From NCBI GenBank assembly GCA_041987205.1, contig JBHIWX010000055.1, forward strand, positions 1 to 29,004: a stretch of DNA of 29,004 bases, written 5' to 3'. The notes below the pieces were generated by a model. That model did not search any database, was not told the DNA's origin, and was given only the letters and a program-made list of their open reading frames with translations. This DNA is from BOKV01 sp041987205. Its GTDB lineage: Bacteria; Pseudomonadota; Alphaproteobacteria; Rhizobiales; Rhizobiaceae. The position numbers and the translations under genes are program-made. Positions 7,397-14,508 of the stretch are shown here, one piece after another (position 1 is the first letter of the stretch; every line of letters begins with the position of its first letter).

Positions 7397-8016
7397 GACG
7401 CGGCCTCCTCGACGGGCCGGTCCTTCTCGGCCGCCTTGAGCGCGGTGACGCGCAGCCATGCCGAGGTCTCGCGCAGCGACTGGTCGACGGGCTTCTGCAC
7501 TGCCATGATGTTGTCGGCGCCGTGACGCATGGCGCTGGCGCCGTTCCACGCCTGGACCCAGACGCAGGGCATGTCCGGCTCGACCTCGCAGTGGCCATTG
7601 GCGCGCACGCCGCCGCACGGGCCGTTGCGCAATTGCTTGGGGCAATTCATGGGGCAACTCATGCCGGTGGACGACAGGATGCACTGGCCGCACATGCGGC
7701 AGTCGAAGAGCAGCCCCTTCACCCGGCGTTCGACGAAGGTCACGGGTGCCTCGGCGCGCTGATAGCCAACCGCCTTCCACAGCGGATGCAGCTTCAGGAA
7801 CAGGTCGGCGAAGAGCGCGTAGAGCCGTTCGAGGAAACGCGCATGGCGCACCGACCAGAGCCTGATCGTGTAGCTCTTGCGCTGACGGCGCGAAGGCGAG
7901 ACATGCGACGGCTTGTAGGCCGTCTTCGGCTTTGCCTGCGCGACCTTCGTCGCCTGGGTCACGACCGGGGCGTCGCCAGAAGTCTTTTCGCGCGGTGTGA
8001 GCGTTTCCCCGGCCAT
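7393..8016 (-). CDS. MetV-like methylene-THF reductase partner (MTHFR C-terminal domain)
   Basis: This 207-residue protein matches the MTHFR_C (MetV-type) family, the cysteine-rich subunit that accompanies MetF in some anaerobes and in many alphaproteobacteria. The core has CRMCGQCILSSTGMSCPMNC, then GPCGG, HCEV and MPCVW, enough cysteines for an Fe-S or zinc centre. It probably passes electrons to or from the MetF flavin. Residues 24-52 are strongly basic (KPKTAYKPSHVSPSRRQRKS is inside) and precede an amphipathic segment. It lies five bases after the small 'virulence factor' family gene and overlaps metF. The ATG at 8016 has family-like sequence after it; a shorter start cannot be excluded. 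Confidence 0.88.
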   Translation of the reverse strand: MAGETLTPREKTSGDAPVVTQATKVAQAKPKTAYKPSHVSPSRRQRKSYTIRLWSVRHARFLERLYALFADLFLKLHPLWKAVGYQRAEAPVTFVERRVKGLLFDCRMCGQCILSSTGMSCPMNCPKQLRNGPCGGVRANGHCEVEPDMPCVWVQAWNGASAMRHGADNIMAVQKPVDQSLRETSAWLRVTALKAAEKDRPVEEAAS

Positions 8017-8021
8017 GGTCG

Positions 8022-8330
8022 TTACCCGGCCTTGCCGTCGCGGCCTTCGGCGGCGACGAGTGCGACGAGCTTATCCTTGGGAAATTCGGCGTCGAGCGCT
8101 GCGGCTGCCTTGTCCGCTTCGGCCTCCAGATCGTCGGATACCTCGACGGGGTCGCCCTTGCGCCATTCCGCCAGATAAGCGTCGGTATCGGAGGCGCCGA
8201 CGCGCATGGCGCACATGTCGATGGCCTCGGTGAAGCGCAGGGGCAGTTCGCGCTTGGCCGATTTGCGACCTGCCTTGACGATTACCTGGGCTGGAATATC
8301 CCGCCAGTAGACGATGGTAAGCTGGGCCAT
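8022..8330 (-). CDS. Small 'virulence factor' (PF13769-type) family protein
   Basis: A 102-residue protein starting MAQLTIVYWRDIPAQV, the conserved opening of a small family named 'virulence factor' in domain databases. Other recognisable parts are KRELPLRFTEAID and MCAMRVGASDTDAYL. No catalytic residues are evident. It leads the metV-metF transcript with five bases to the next gene, and as far as I know members often sit beside methylene-THF reductase genes, so a role in one-carbon metabolism is more likely than virulence. The frame is open 32 codons further upstream, but the ATG at 8330 matches the family start; an ATG three codons earlier is the alternative. Confidence 0.85.
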   Translation of the reverse strand: MAQLTIVYWRDIPAQVIVKAGRKSAKRELPLRFTEAIDMCAMRVGASDTDAYLAEWRKGDPVEVSDDLEAEADKAAAALDAEFPKDKLVALVAAEGRDGKAG

Positions 8331-8356
8331 GGTGCGCATCCCGTTCGAGCTGTTCG

Positions 8357-8368
8357 TTGCAATTGCAA
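8357..8368. promoter_or_regulatory. Palindrome upstream of the metV-metF unit
   Basis: TTGCAATTGCAA is a perfect 12-base palindrome 26 bases before the first start codon of the unit, in a 215-base gap. Placement over a leader or promoter suggests an operator, but one short palindrome can arise by chance. The rest of 8369-8545 shows nothing I can name. Confidence 0.35.
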
Positions 8369-8545
8369 AAGTAAGACCGGTTTCCGGACTCGCCGGGAAT
8401 GTGTCAGGCGCACGATGCCTGTTCAAGCCGCGACATTGTTGAAATCCGCTGGCTGGCGCTGCACCGCGCGCGACTTCGCATCAGACAAAAGCGACGCGGG
8501 CAAAATGCATGGGGATTGAATCGTCGGCGTTCCGGCGGAACAGGT

Positions 8546-8836
8546 TCAGTCCGCAGATCGGCGGTGATGTCCAAACTGCCGGCAAAGCAGCCCGAGCAGG
8601 CTTGTATTGATCGCCATGGAGAAGACCGCCATCGCCATGTTGCGCGGCAGGTCGCCATTACCCAACAACCCGTCGAGCAGGTAGATCCAGGGCGAGGCGA
8701 GCAGCATCGCATAGATGCCGCTCAGCGGATCGGGCGCCATGCCGAACATGCCGGCGGCATTCATGGGGATCAGCGCAAGGGCAGCGACGCAGGCCGCGAC
8801 GTAGATCACAATGATGGCAGGGCAGATGCGCCTCAT
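8546..8836 (-). CDS. Small integral membrane protein, unknown function
   Basis: A 96-residue protein starting MRRICPAIIVIYVAA with three hydrophobic stretches, at roughly residues 4-22, 39-55 and 65-80. I do not recognise a family. The ATG at 8836 overlaps the stop of the lysozyme-inhibitor-like gene (ATGA at 8833-8836), which decides the start over an open extension of 13 codons upstream. The coupling suggests the two proteins are made together and may share an envelope role. The C-terminus is polar and basic (CRQFGHHRRSAD). Confidence 0.7.
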   Translation of the reverse strand: MRRICPAIIVIYVAACVAALALIPMNAAGMFGMAPDPLSGIYAMLLASPWIYLLDGLLGNGDLPRNMAMAVFSMAINTSLLGLLCRQFGHHRRSAD

Positions 8837-9483
8837 TGGCTCCGGCCGCAGTCGAGCGCGGTGCCCTGTGGCCACTCGCCCTGAGCGCTATCGTTGTCGA
8901 ACTGGAGGAATACGCCGAAATCGGCATCGTAGCGCTCGCCCGAATCCTCCGAGGTCAACCAGCCGATCTCGACAGTGTCGCCGCGTTCGAGACGCACGGT
9001 GGGTAGTTCGGTCGGCATGAAGGTCGCGGCAATCTCGGAATTGTCGTCGCAGCGGTAGAAGACGGTCTCGCCCGGCTCGACCAGCATGTAGCGCGCCTGC
9101 AATTCGGCGATGCGCCTGGCATAGGCTTCCGTCGTGCACTGGCGCTGGTCGTCGGCCTTCCAGCAATCGTTGCGTCCGCCGATCCAGCCGCGCTGCATGG
9201 CCTTGAGGGTGGCGACCGCCTCCTCGGCGTCGGCGCCGTCCTCAAGCACCTGCAGGGCTTCGCTGTAGGTTTGGGCCAGGGCGACGTCCTGCGCTGCCAG
9301 TTCGTCATCGCCACAGATCAGTTCCTCGATCTCGTGTTCGGCCTTCGCGCAATCGAAGGCCGGTTCCGCAGCTTTCGCGGCATGCACGCCGAAGACGTAC
9401 AGGATCGCCAGAAATGTAAGCGCACCGGCAAATGCCAGGCGAAAATGCGGGGCGGAAAACTGTCTGGAAACAATCGCGGCCAC
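8833..9483 (-). CDS. Exported LprI- and MliC-like two-domain protein (lysozyme-inhibitor type)
   Basis: A 216-residue exported protein. The hydrophobic stretch ALTFLAILYVFGVHAAKA is a signal peptide with a likely cut before AEPAF. The first domain (FDCAKAEHEIEELIC, then LAQTYSEAL and QRGWIGGRNDCW) has the cysteine pattern of the LprI/DUF1311 family. The second (VFYRCDDNSEIAATFMPTE to the C-terminal LDCGRSQ) resembles MliC, the c-type lysozyme inhibitor, with a conserved YRC and a C-terminal cysteine. It probably acts in the periplasm against host or rival lysozymes. A GTG start at 9483 is preferred because AGGAAGG lies eight bases upstream; no ATG is well placed. It overlaps the next small membrane gene by four bases. 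Confidence 0.82.
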   Translation of the reverse strand: MAAIVSRQFSAPHFRLAFAGALTFLAILYVFGVHAAKAAEPAFDCAKAEHEIEELICGDDELAAQDVALAQTYSEALQVLEDGADAEEAVATLKAMQRGWIGGRNDCWKADDQRQCTTEAYARRIAELQARYMLVEPGETVFYRCDDNSEIAATFMPTELPTVRLERGDTVEIGWLTSEDSGERYDADFGVFLQFDNDSAQGEWPQGTALDCGRSQ

Positions 9484-9636
9484 GGGACTATCCTTCCTCG
9501 TGAGAGGGTGTGCCCCGGAATCTCGTCCGCACCTGGCATTACGCAATCGTGTGGCGAGTCACCAATCTTACGTTACGTAAATTTCGGCCGATAATCCAGC
9601 GATTTCATGTCGCGCGCATGCGCTGACACGCGCCGC

Positions 9637-10407
9637 CTAGCGCGCGTCATGGCGCGCCTTGACCGCGGCGCCGAATGCCTCGAACAGGGCACGGTTCACC
9701 GGATTGGTCTGCGGGTCGTATTCGGCATGCCACTGCACGCCGAGCGCGAAGCCTGGCGCGTCCTCGACATGGATCGCCTCGATGGTGCCGTCCTCGGCGA
9801 TGCCCTCGGCCACGATCCGCTTGCCGCAATCGAGGATGCCCTGGCCGTGCAGGGAATTCACGCGGATCGTGTCGCGGCCGAAAATGCCGGCGAATATGCC
9901 GTCCGGCGTCAGGCGCACCTCGTGGCGATCGGCGAAGACGACGGCCGGATCGGGGTGGATCTCACCGGTTTCGAGACGCGGCATGCGGTGGTTCATGCGG
10001 CCGGGCAATTCGCGGATCTCGGGATGCAGCGAGCCGCCGAAGGCGACGTTGATCTCCTGAAAGCCGCGGCAGACGCCGAAGACCGGCGTGCCGGTTTCCA
10101 CACAGGCCTCGATCAGGGGCAGGGCCAGCGCGTCGCGCGCCTCGTCATAGGGTTCGTGCTTCGGGTCCGGCGGGGTGGCGAATCGCGACGGATGGACATT
10201 GGCGCGCGCACCGGTCAGCAGGATGCCGTCGACGGTCGCCAGCAGATCCGGGATCGAGGTGAGGTCGGGATGACCGGCAAAGATCAGCGGCAGCGCGCCG
10301 GATACATCGGCGACCGCGCTCAGATTGGCCCGGCCGGCCATCTGGGTGGGGAAGCGGTTTTCCACGATATAGGCGTTGCCGATCACGCCGATCACGGGTT
10401 TCGTCAT
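9637..10407 (-). CDS. Class I glutamine-amidotransferase-like gamma-glutamyl hydrolase (peptidase C26, PuuD-like)
   Basis: A 256-residue cytoplasmic hydrolase of the gamma-glutamyl-GABA hydrolase type. The nucleophile is the cysteine in VFGVCRGFQEIN; the His and Glu are in GVQWHAEYD, where the more usual WHPE is WHAE. The early LLTGARANVHP matches the family's LLTGG-NV-P loop. Such enzymes cleave gamma-glutamyl amides in polyamine or amine breakdown. No puu-type partner genes are nearby, so the substrate is open. The ATG at 10407 gives the expected N-terminus (KPVIGVIGNAY); the ribosome-binding site is weak. It follows the MaoC gene after 59 bases on the same strand. Confidence 0.87.
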   Translation of the reverse strand: MTKPVIGVIGNAYIVENRFPTQMAGRANLSAVADVSGALPLIFAGHPDLTSIPDLLATVDGILLTGARANVHPSRFATPPDPKHEPYDEARDALALPLIEACVETGTPVFGVCRGFQEINVAFGGSLHPEIRELPGRMNHRMPRLETGEIHPDPAVVFADRHEVRLTPDGIFAGIFGRDTIRVNSLHGQGILDCGKRIVAEGIAEDGTIEAIHVEDAPGFALGVQWHAEYDPQTNPVNRALFEAFGAAVKARHDAR

Positions 10408-10466
10408 GGACTGAACTCACTGTCGGATCGAGAAAGCGTCGCCGGATTGACGGCACGTCATTGTCT

Positions 10467-10943
10467 CTATCCAGCGGGATAACGCAAGAAGCCCGTGCTT
10501 TCAAAGGAGAAGACAGGTTCGTCCTTCTGATTGATGCCCTCCTGATAGCTGGAATAGATGAACCAGCCGGGCTTTGACGCGCTTTCGCGGGCGCTTTTGG
10601 TATTGTTCCAGAAGGTGATCGTGTCGCCGACATAGACCGGCCGGATCCAGCGCATGTTCCTGACGCCGGGCGAGGGGCCCATCTCGAAGGGCGGATTGCC
10701 GTCGGCGACCCATTCGGCGTTCAGTATGGCGCAATGATCCCGGAATTTGCGCATCCACATGCCGGCTGTGTGCCAGCCGGACGCGCACAGGCCGCCGAGC
10801 ACGCTGTTGCGGGCGGCCTCGGGGTCGATATGGAAGGGCTGGGGGTCGTATTTGCGCGCGACGCGGACGATTTCCTCTGCCGTGAAGGTGTGGCTGCCCA
10901 GTTTGGTGCGCCGGTCCGGCATGAAGAGCGAGGGCATGTTCAT
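10467..10943 (-). CDS. MaoC-like hot-dog hydratase/dehydratase 1
   Basis: A 158-residue single hot-dog-fold protein. The MaoC/R-hydratase signature is YDPQPFHIDPEAA with the catalytic Asp-His pair, followed by LGGLCASGWHTAGM. Family members hydrate enoyl-CoA or related thioesters. The start ATG at 10943 overlaps the stop of the second MaoC gene (ATGA), so the two are coupled and may form a heteromer, as paired MaoC proteins do. The middle (WIRPVYVGDTITFW) is also family-like. Substrate unknown. Confidence 0.87.
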   Translation of the reverse strand: MNMPSLFMPDRRTKLGSHTFTAEEIVRVARKYDPQPFHIDPEAARNSVLGGLCASGWHTAGMWMRKFRDHCAILNAEWVADGNPPFEMGPSPGVRNMRWIRPVYVGDTITFWNNTKSARESASKPGWFIYSSYQEGINQKDEPVFSFESTGFLRYPAG

Positions 10944-11437
10944 GCGGCATTCCCCTCAGTGCGGCCGGCGGGAGAATTCTCGCGCCTGGCGAACATGATC
11001 CAGTTCTGCACGGTTAACACGGGCTTTGCGGTTTCGTTCAAAAGCTCGAAGCGGAACTGCACCAGACCAATGCCCGGGCGCGAACCCGAGAGGCGTTTCG
11101 CGAGCACGTGGCCGCGCCCCAGAAGCAGGTCGCCGGCGCCGACGGGTGCCAGCCAGCTGATCTCGTCGATGCCCGGCGCGCCCTGTCCGGCGGATTTCAA
11201 CAGGAAGGAATCGCACATCATGCGCATCAGCATCGCGCAATTGTGCCAGCCCGATGCCGACATCCGGCCGAGCATGGACTTGCGCCCTTCCTCCTCGCTC
11301 AGATGGAAGGGAGCCGGATCGAATTCTGTCGCGAATTCAATGATTTCTTCGGCAGTGACCCGGTGCTCTCCGAGATCGAGCACTTCGCCCTCGATGAAAT
11401 CCTCGTAATAGCGCATGGCCCCATCTGCAGGCGTCAT
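10940..11437 (-). CDS. MaoC-like hot-dog hydratase/dehydratase 2
   Basis: A 165-residue MaoC-family protein, paralogue of the one that follows it. The signature is FDPAPFHLSEEEG with ASGWHNCAM behind it; the residue after His that is Asp in its partner is not conserved here (HLS instead of HID). RYYEDFIEGEVLDLG at the N-terminus is typical of the family. The ATG at 11437 is chosen because GGGGAGGA lies five to six bases upstream. It is the first gene of the MaoC pair and probably of the run that includes the C26 hydrolase. Confidence 0.87.
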   Translation of the reverse strand: MTPADGAMRYYEDFIEGEVLDLGEHRVTAEEIIEFATEFDPAPFHLSEEEGRKSMLGRMSASGWHNCAMLMRMMCDSFLLKSAGQGAPGIDEISWLAPVGAGDLLLGRGHVLAKRLSGSRPGIGLVQFRFELLNETAKPVLTVQNWIMFARRENSPAGRTEGNAA

Positions 11438-11595
11438 CGTTCCTCCCCGCACCGTGTGAAACGTCGCCAAGGAAGCAAGCCGATCCCGGCGCCCAAGTCA
11501 ATCATTTGCCGACCATTCACGCTTGCGTGCCAGCGTGGATCCGGCCGGCAAGACGGTCGTTGCCGCGCAGGCGGGGGCGGGCAAATTCGGCATGG

Positions 11596-11610
11596 TTAAC
11601 CAAAGGTTAA
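11596..11610. promoter_or_regulatory. CtrA-type box (TTAA-N7-TTAA)
   Basis: TTAACCAAAGGTTAA fits the CtrA consensus TTAA-N7-TTAA and is also a perfect inverted repeat around AAA. It lies 107 bases before the patatin-like lipoprotein gene, in the 280-base divergent region shared with the MaoC genes. CtrA is the cell-cycle master regulator of alphaproteobacteria. The match is seen in sequence; binding is inferred. Confidence 0.55.
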
Positions 11611-11717
11611 GATGCGCCCGTGCAGGTCTTCGGATTTTAACGTTTTTCGTGTAGGGTCGCCCGCAATCAAGGAGCCGAAAGAACGCTCCATCAACGACAA
11701 ACGGGGCAGGAGAGGTG

Positions 11718-12863
11718 ATGGACAGGTCGGCGATAGCCGTCCACTGGGCGGCGGTCCTGGTGCTGTTGGTGATGGTGAGCGCATGCGCCGAACGTCCGCA
11801 GGAAGCGGTCGCGACGCGCACGCTGCTGCCCATGGAGGCCGTGGATCCCGATGCCGCGCCGAGCCAGGTTCTGGCCGCGCAATCCAGCCATGTGGAAGAT
11901 GACGGCGTCCATACCGTCCTGGCGCTGTCGGCGGGCGGGGCGGATGGCGCGTATGGCGCGGGCGTCTTGGTCGGCTGGACGAAAAGCGGGACACGGCCGC
12001 AATTCGATGTCGTGACCGGGGTTTCCACCGGCGCTCTGATGGCGGTGCTGGCCTTTCTGGGACCCGAATACGACAACGAGCTTCAGCGTTTCTACACCAC
12101 GCAGAGCAACGACAAGATCTTCCGCAAACGCGGGCTCGACGGCCTGTTCGGCGAGTCGCTCTACGACAACGGGCCGCTCAAGTCGCAGATCGAGGAATTC
12201 GTCACCGACGACGTGCTGCACCGGATTGCGGCGGAGTATGCCAAGGGGCGGCGCCTATACGTGGCGACGACCAATCTCGATGCCGGCGAACTGGTGATCT
12301 GGGACATGGGCGAGATCGCCAATGGCGGGCGCTCCGACGACAAGCTGCATTTCCAGAAGGTGCTACGCGCCTCGGCGGCAGTGCCGGCCTATTTCGCGCC
12401 GGTCTATATCAAGCCACAGCGCGGCATCCAGCTTCGCCAGGCCCATGTCGATGGCGGGGTGAAGGAACCGGTGCTCGTGTCCGGCTTCATGTTCCCGTCC
12501 GACAAGAAGATCAAAAAAGAACTCTACATGGTCATCAACGGCAATACGGTGCGCGAGAACGCGGCCGCGCCGGTGAAGGCGAACCTGCCCGACATCGCCA
12601 AGAAGTCGATCATGGAGATGATGCGCGAGATCCAGACCGACACGATCTATCGCGATTTCGTGCTGGCGCAGAATGTCGGCGCCAAGTTCCACCTGACGGC
12701 GATTCCCGATTCCATTCCGCTGGCGCAGGAGGGGCTCAATTTCGAGCCGGAGCGCATGAACCGGCTGTTCCAGGCGGGCTATGCGGCAGGTGTCAACGGT
12801 ACGGGCCAGTGGCTGAAAGAGCCGCCCCATGTGAACCGCTACGAGAAGTTTGCCTCGCGGTAG
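11718..12863 (+). CDS. Patatin-like phospholipase lipoprotein
   Basis: A 381-residue lipoprotein with a patatin-type lipid acyl hydrolase domain. The signal segment ends in LVMVSAC, a lipobox with the lipid-bearing cysteine at about residue 23. The patatin motifs are the glycine-rich oxyanion loop ALSAGGADGAYGAGVL, the nucleophile serine in GVSTG, and the Asp of the dyad in HVDGG. It should cleave phospholipids or related lipids at the membrane on the periplasmic side. The ATG at 11718 follows AGGAGAGG; the overlapping GTG three bases earlier is less likely. It converges with the HAD gene. A CtrA-type box upstream hints at cell-cycle control. Confidence 0.88.
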   Translation: MDRSAIAVHWAAVLVLLVMVSACAERPQEAVATRTLLPMEAVDPDAAPSQVLAAQSSHVEDDGVHTVLALSAGGADGAYGAGVLVGWTKSGTRPQFDVVTGVSTGALMAVLAFLGPEYDNELQRFYTTQSNDKIFRKRGLDGLFGESLYDNGPLKSQIEEFVTDDVLHRIAAEYAKGRRLYVATTNLDAGELVIWDMGEIANGGRSDDKLHFQKVLRASAAVPAYFAPVYIKPQRGIQLRQAHVDGGVKEPVLVSGFMFPSDKKIKKELYMVINGNTVRENAAAPVKANLPDIAKKSIMEMMREIQTDTIYRDFVLAQNVGAKFHLTAIPDSIPLAQEGLNFEPERMNRLFQAGYAAGVNGTGQWLKEPPHVNRYEKFASR

Positions 12864-12907
12864 AGCGCTTCATCTTCGAATGGATGCAGCTTGACAAAAA
12901 TGCTCTA
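12861..12907. terminator. Possible bidirectional terminator between convergent genes
   Basis: TAGAGC at 12861-12866 and GCTCTA at 12902-12907 are complementary and contain the stop codons of both convergent genes. The loop of 35 bases is long and the stem short, and there is only a short A-run on one side, so intrinsic termination is uncertain. The spacer looks like a dispersed intergenic repeat of rhizobial type, but only one copy is in the window. Confidence 0.25.
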
Positions 12908-13603
12908 ACCCTGCTCGCGCAGGAGGGGCTGGATTTCGTCGATCTTTTCGATCTTCGCGAAGCGGTCGTTGCCCACCGGTTCGTCGGCATGTTCCAGCGC
13001 CCAGGTCAGTTCGTGCGGGATGAAGGTCGCCCAGGCGCCGGCCTCCAGCGCCGGCAGGATGTCGGATCGAAGCGAATTGCCGACCATCATGGCGCGTTCC
13101 GCCCCGTCGCCATGGCTGGAAAAGATGCGTTGATAGGTGTCGGCCTTCTTCTCGGAAACGATCTCGACGGCGTCGAAGAGATGATCGATGCCGGAGGCGG
13201 CGAGCTTTCTTTCCTGATCGAACAGATCGCCCTTGGTGATGACTATCAGCCGGTAGTCGGGCTTCAGCGCCTCCAGCGTTTCGGCGACGCCGGGGAAGGT
13301 CTCGACCGGATGGCGCAGCAGGTCGCGGCCTGCAGCGAGAATTTCTGAAATGACGGAGGAGGGCGCATCGCCTTCGGTTACCTCGATGGCGGTCTCGATC
13401 ATCGACAGGGTGAACCCCTTGATGCCGTAGCCATAGTGGTGGACGTTGCGCTTCTCGGCCTCCAGCAGGCGCTGGCCGAGATGGTCGGCATCGGTAAAGT
13501 CGGCCAGCAATTCGGCGAACCGGGTCTCGGTCAGCCGGAAATGGACCTCGTTGTGCCAGAGCGTGTCGTCGGCGTCGAAGCCGATGGTGGTGATGGTCTT
13601 CAT
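12905..13603 (-). CDS. HAD-superfamily hydrolase
   Basis: A 232-residue phosphatase-like protein of the haloacid dehalogenase superfamily. Motif I is FDADDTLWHNE with the nucleophile Asp and the acid Asp two residues on, motif II is VITKGD, motif III the lysine in SEKKADTY, and motif IV MMVGNSLRSDI. A helical cap lies between motifs I and II. The substrate is unknown; the DDTLW form is shared with many small-metabolite phosphatases. The ATG at 13603 places motif I at residue 8, as usual; the frame stays open upstream only as a shadow of the next gene. It lies 38 bases after the leucine-rich-repeat gene and may be co-transcribed with it. Confidence 0.88.
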   Translation of the reverse strand: MKTITTIGFDADDTLWHNEVHFRLTETRFAELLADFTDADHLGQRLLEAEKRNVHHYGYGIKGFTLSMIETAIEVTEGDAPSSVISEILAAGRDLLRHPVETFPGVAETLEALKPDYRLIVITKGDLFDQERKLAASGIDHLFDAVEIVSEKKADTYQRIFSSHGDGAERAMMVGNSLRSDILPALEAGAWATFIPHELTWALEHADEPVGNDRFAKIEKIDEIQPLLREQG

Positions 13604-13641
13604 GGCTTCAACGGCTAGCGCGCGCAGCGTCGCGGGACAAG

Positions 13642-14436
13642 TCAGTTCACCTTTTCGCCCTCGACATGGATCGCGAGCTTGTCGAGGTGGGCGAGTGCGG
13701 GAATGTGCTCGACCTGCGTTTCGTCTAGATAGAGCTTGCGCAAGCCGGTCAGCCCGGCGAGCGGCGCAAGGTCGTCGACCGGCGTGAACTCGAGGTCGAG
13801 CCATTCGAGCGCGGTGAGCCCTGCGAGCGGGGCGAGGCTTGAGATGTCCATATTGCCAAGGTCGAGCCATTTCAGCCGACTCAATCCCGCGATCGGGGCG
13901 AGGTCCGAAACGCGGCTGTTGCCGAGATCGAGCATTTCCAGCGCGTTCAGGTCGGCGATGGGTGCGAGGTCTGTGATCGGGGTGCCCTGGATCAGCAGTG
14001 TTTTCAATCCGATCATGCGCGAGATGGGTGACAGATCGCAAACCGGCGTATTGCGCATTTCGAACCATTCCATTGCGGTGAGGCAGGCAAGCGGTGCAAG
14101 GTCCACGATCGGCGTACCCTGGAGCAGCAATTCCTTCAGCGCCGTCAGTCCGGCAAGAGGGGAGAGGTCGGCGAGTTGCGTGTTCTGGAAATCGAGTTCG
14201 GTGATGGACGAATGCCATTCCTCGGGCGGTGCCTCGCCGGCGAGGATCATGGCGTGGACGCGCTGCATGTCCATGTGTTCGTTCGTCCCCAGACATTGCG
14301 CCACATCGGTGGCCTCGTCGCGAATGCACAGTTCGGGTGCATGCCTCGTGCGGCCGAGCAACAGAGATTGTGGTGGACAACCTTCAAACGCAAGTCGTGC
14401 GTCGTTTTCAGGTGGCGGCGGGTCCTGCGAAATCAT
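13642..14436 (-). CDS. Leucine-rich-repeat protein (eight 22-residue repeats)
   Basis: A protein of about 264 residues. From 14205 down to 13678 it encodes eight consecutive repeats of exactly 22 residues of the internalin-like type, with the pattern L-x-x-L-x-L-x-x-T-x-(V/I)-x-D-L-(A/S)-P-(L/I); LEWLDLEFTPVDDLAPLAG is one of them. Such repeats form a curved binding surface, usually for protein. The N-terminal 75 residues are Pro/Glu-rich with several cysteines. The start is uncertain: the ATG at 14436 gives no signal peptide, but a TTG at 14463 or a CTG further up would add a short basic-then-hydrophobic segment (RLLPIILVMIS) suited to export. Its start faces that of the caspase-like gene across 72 bases. 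Confidence 0.8.
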   Translation of the reverse strand: MISQDPPPPENDARLAFEGCPPQSLLLGRTRHAPELCIRDEATDVAQCLGTNEHMDMQRVHAMILAGEAPPEEWHSSITELDFQNTQLADLSPLAGLTALKELLLQGTPIVDLAPLACLTAMEWFEMRNTPVCDLSPISRMIGLKTLLIQGTPITDLAPIADLNALEMLDLGNSRVSDLAPIAGLSRLKWLDLGNMDISSLAPLAGLTALEWLDLEFTPVDDLAPLAGLTGLRKLYLDETQVEHIPALAHLDKLAIHVEGEKVN

Positions 14437-14508
14437 TACCAGGATGATTGGCAACAATCGCAATTCGTGTAATCTTCGCGTCAGGGGTAACGTCTGGATC
14501 GGTGTCCA

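Noticed and set aside
9568..9580. TTACGT-T-ACGTAA inverted repeat upstream of the lysozyme-inhibitor gene
   Set aside because: Short, single occurrence, and distant from the start codon; may be an operator but cannot be supported.
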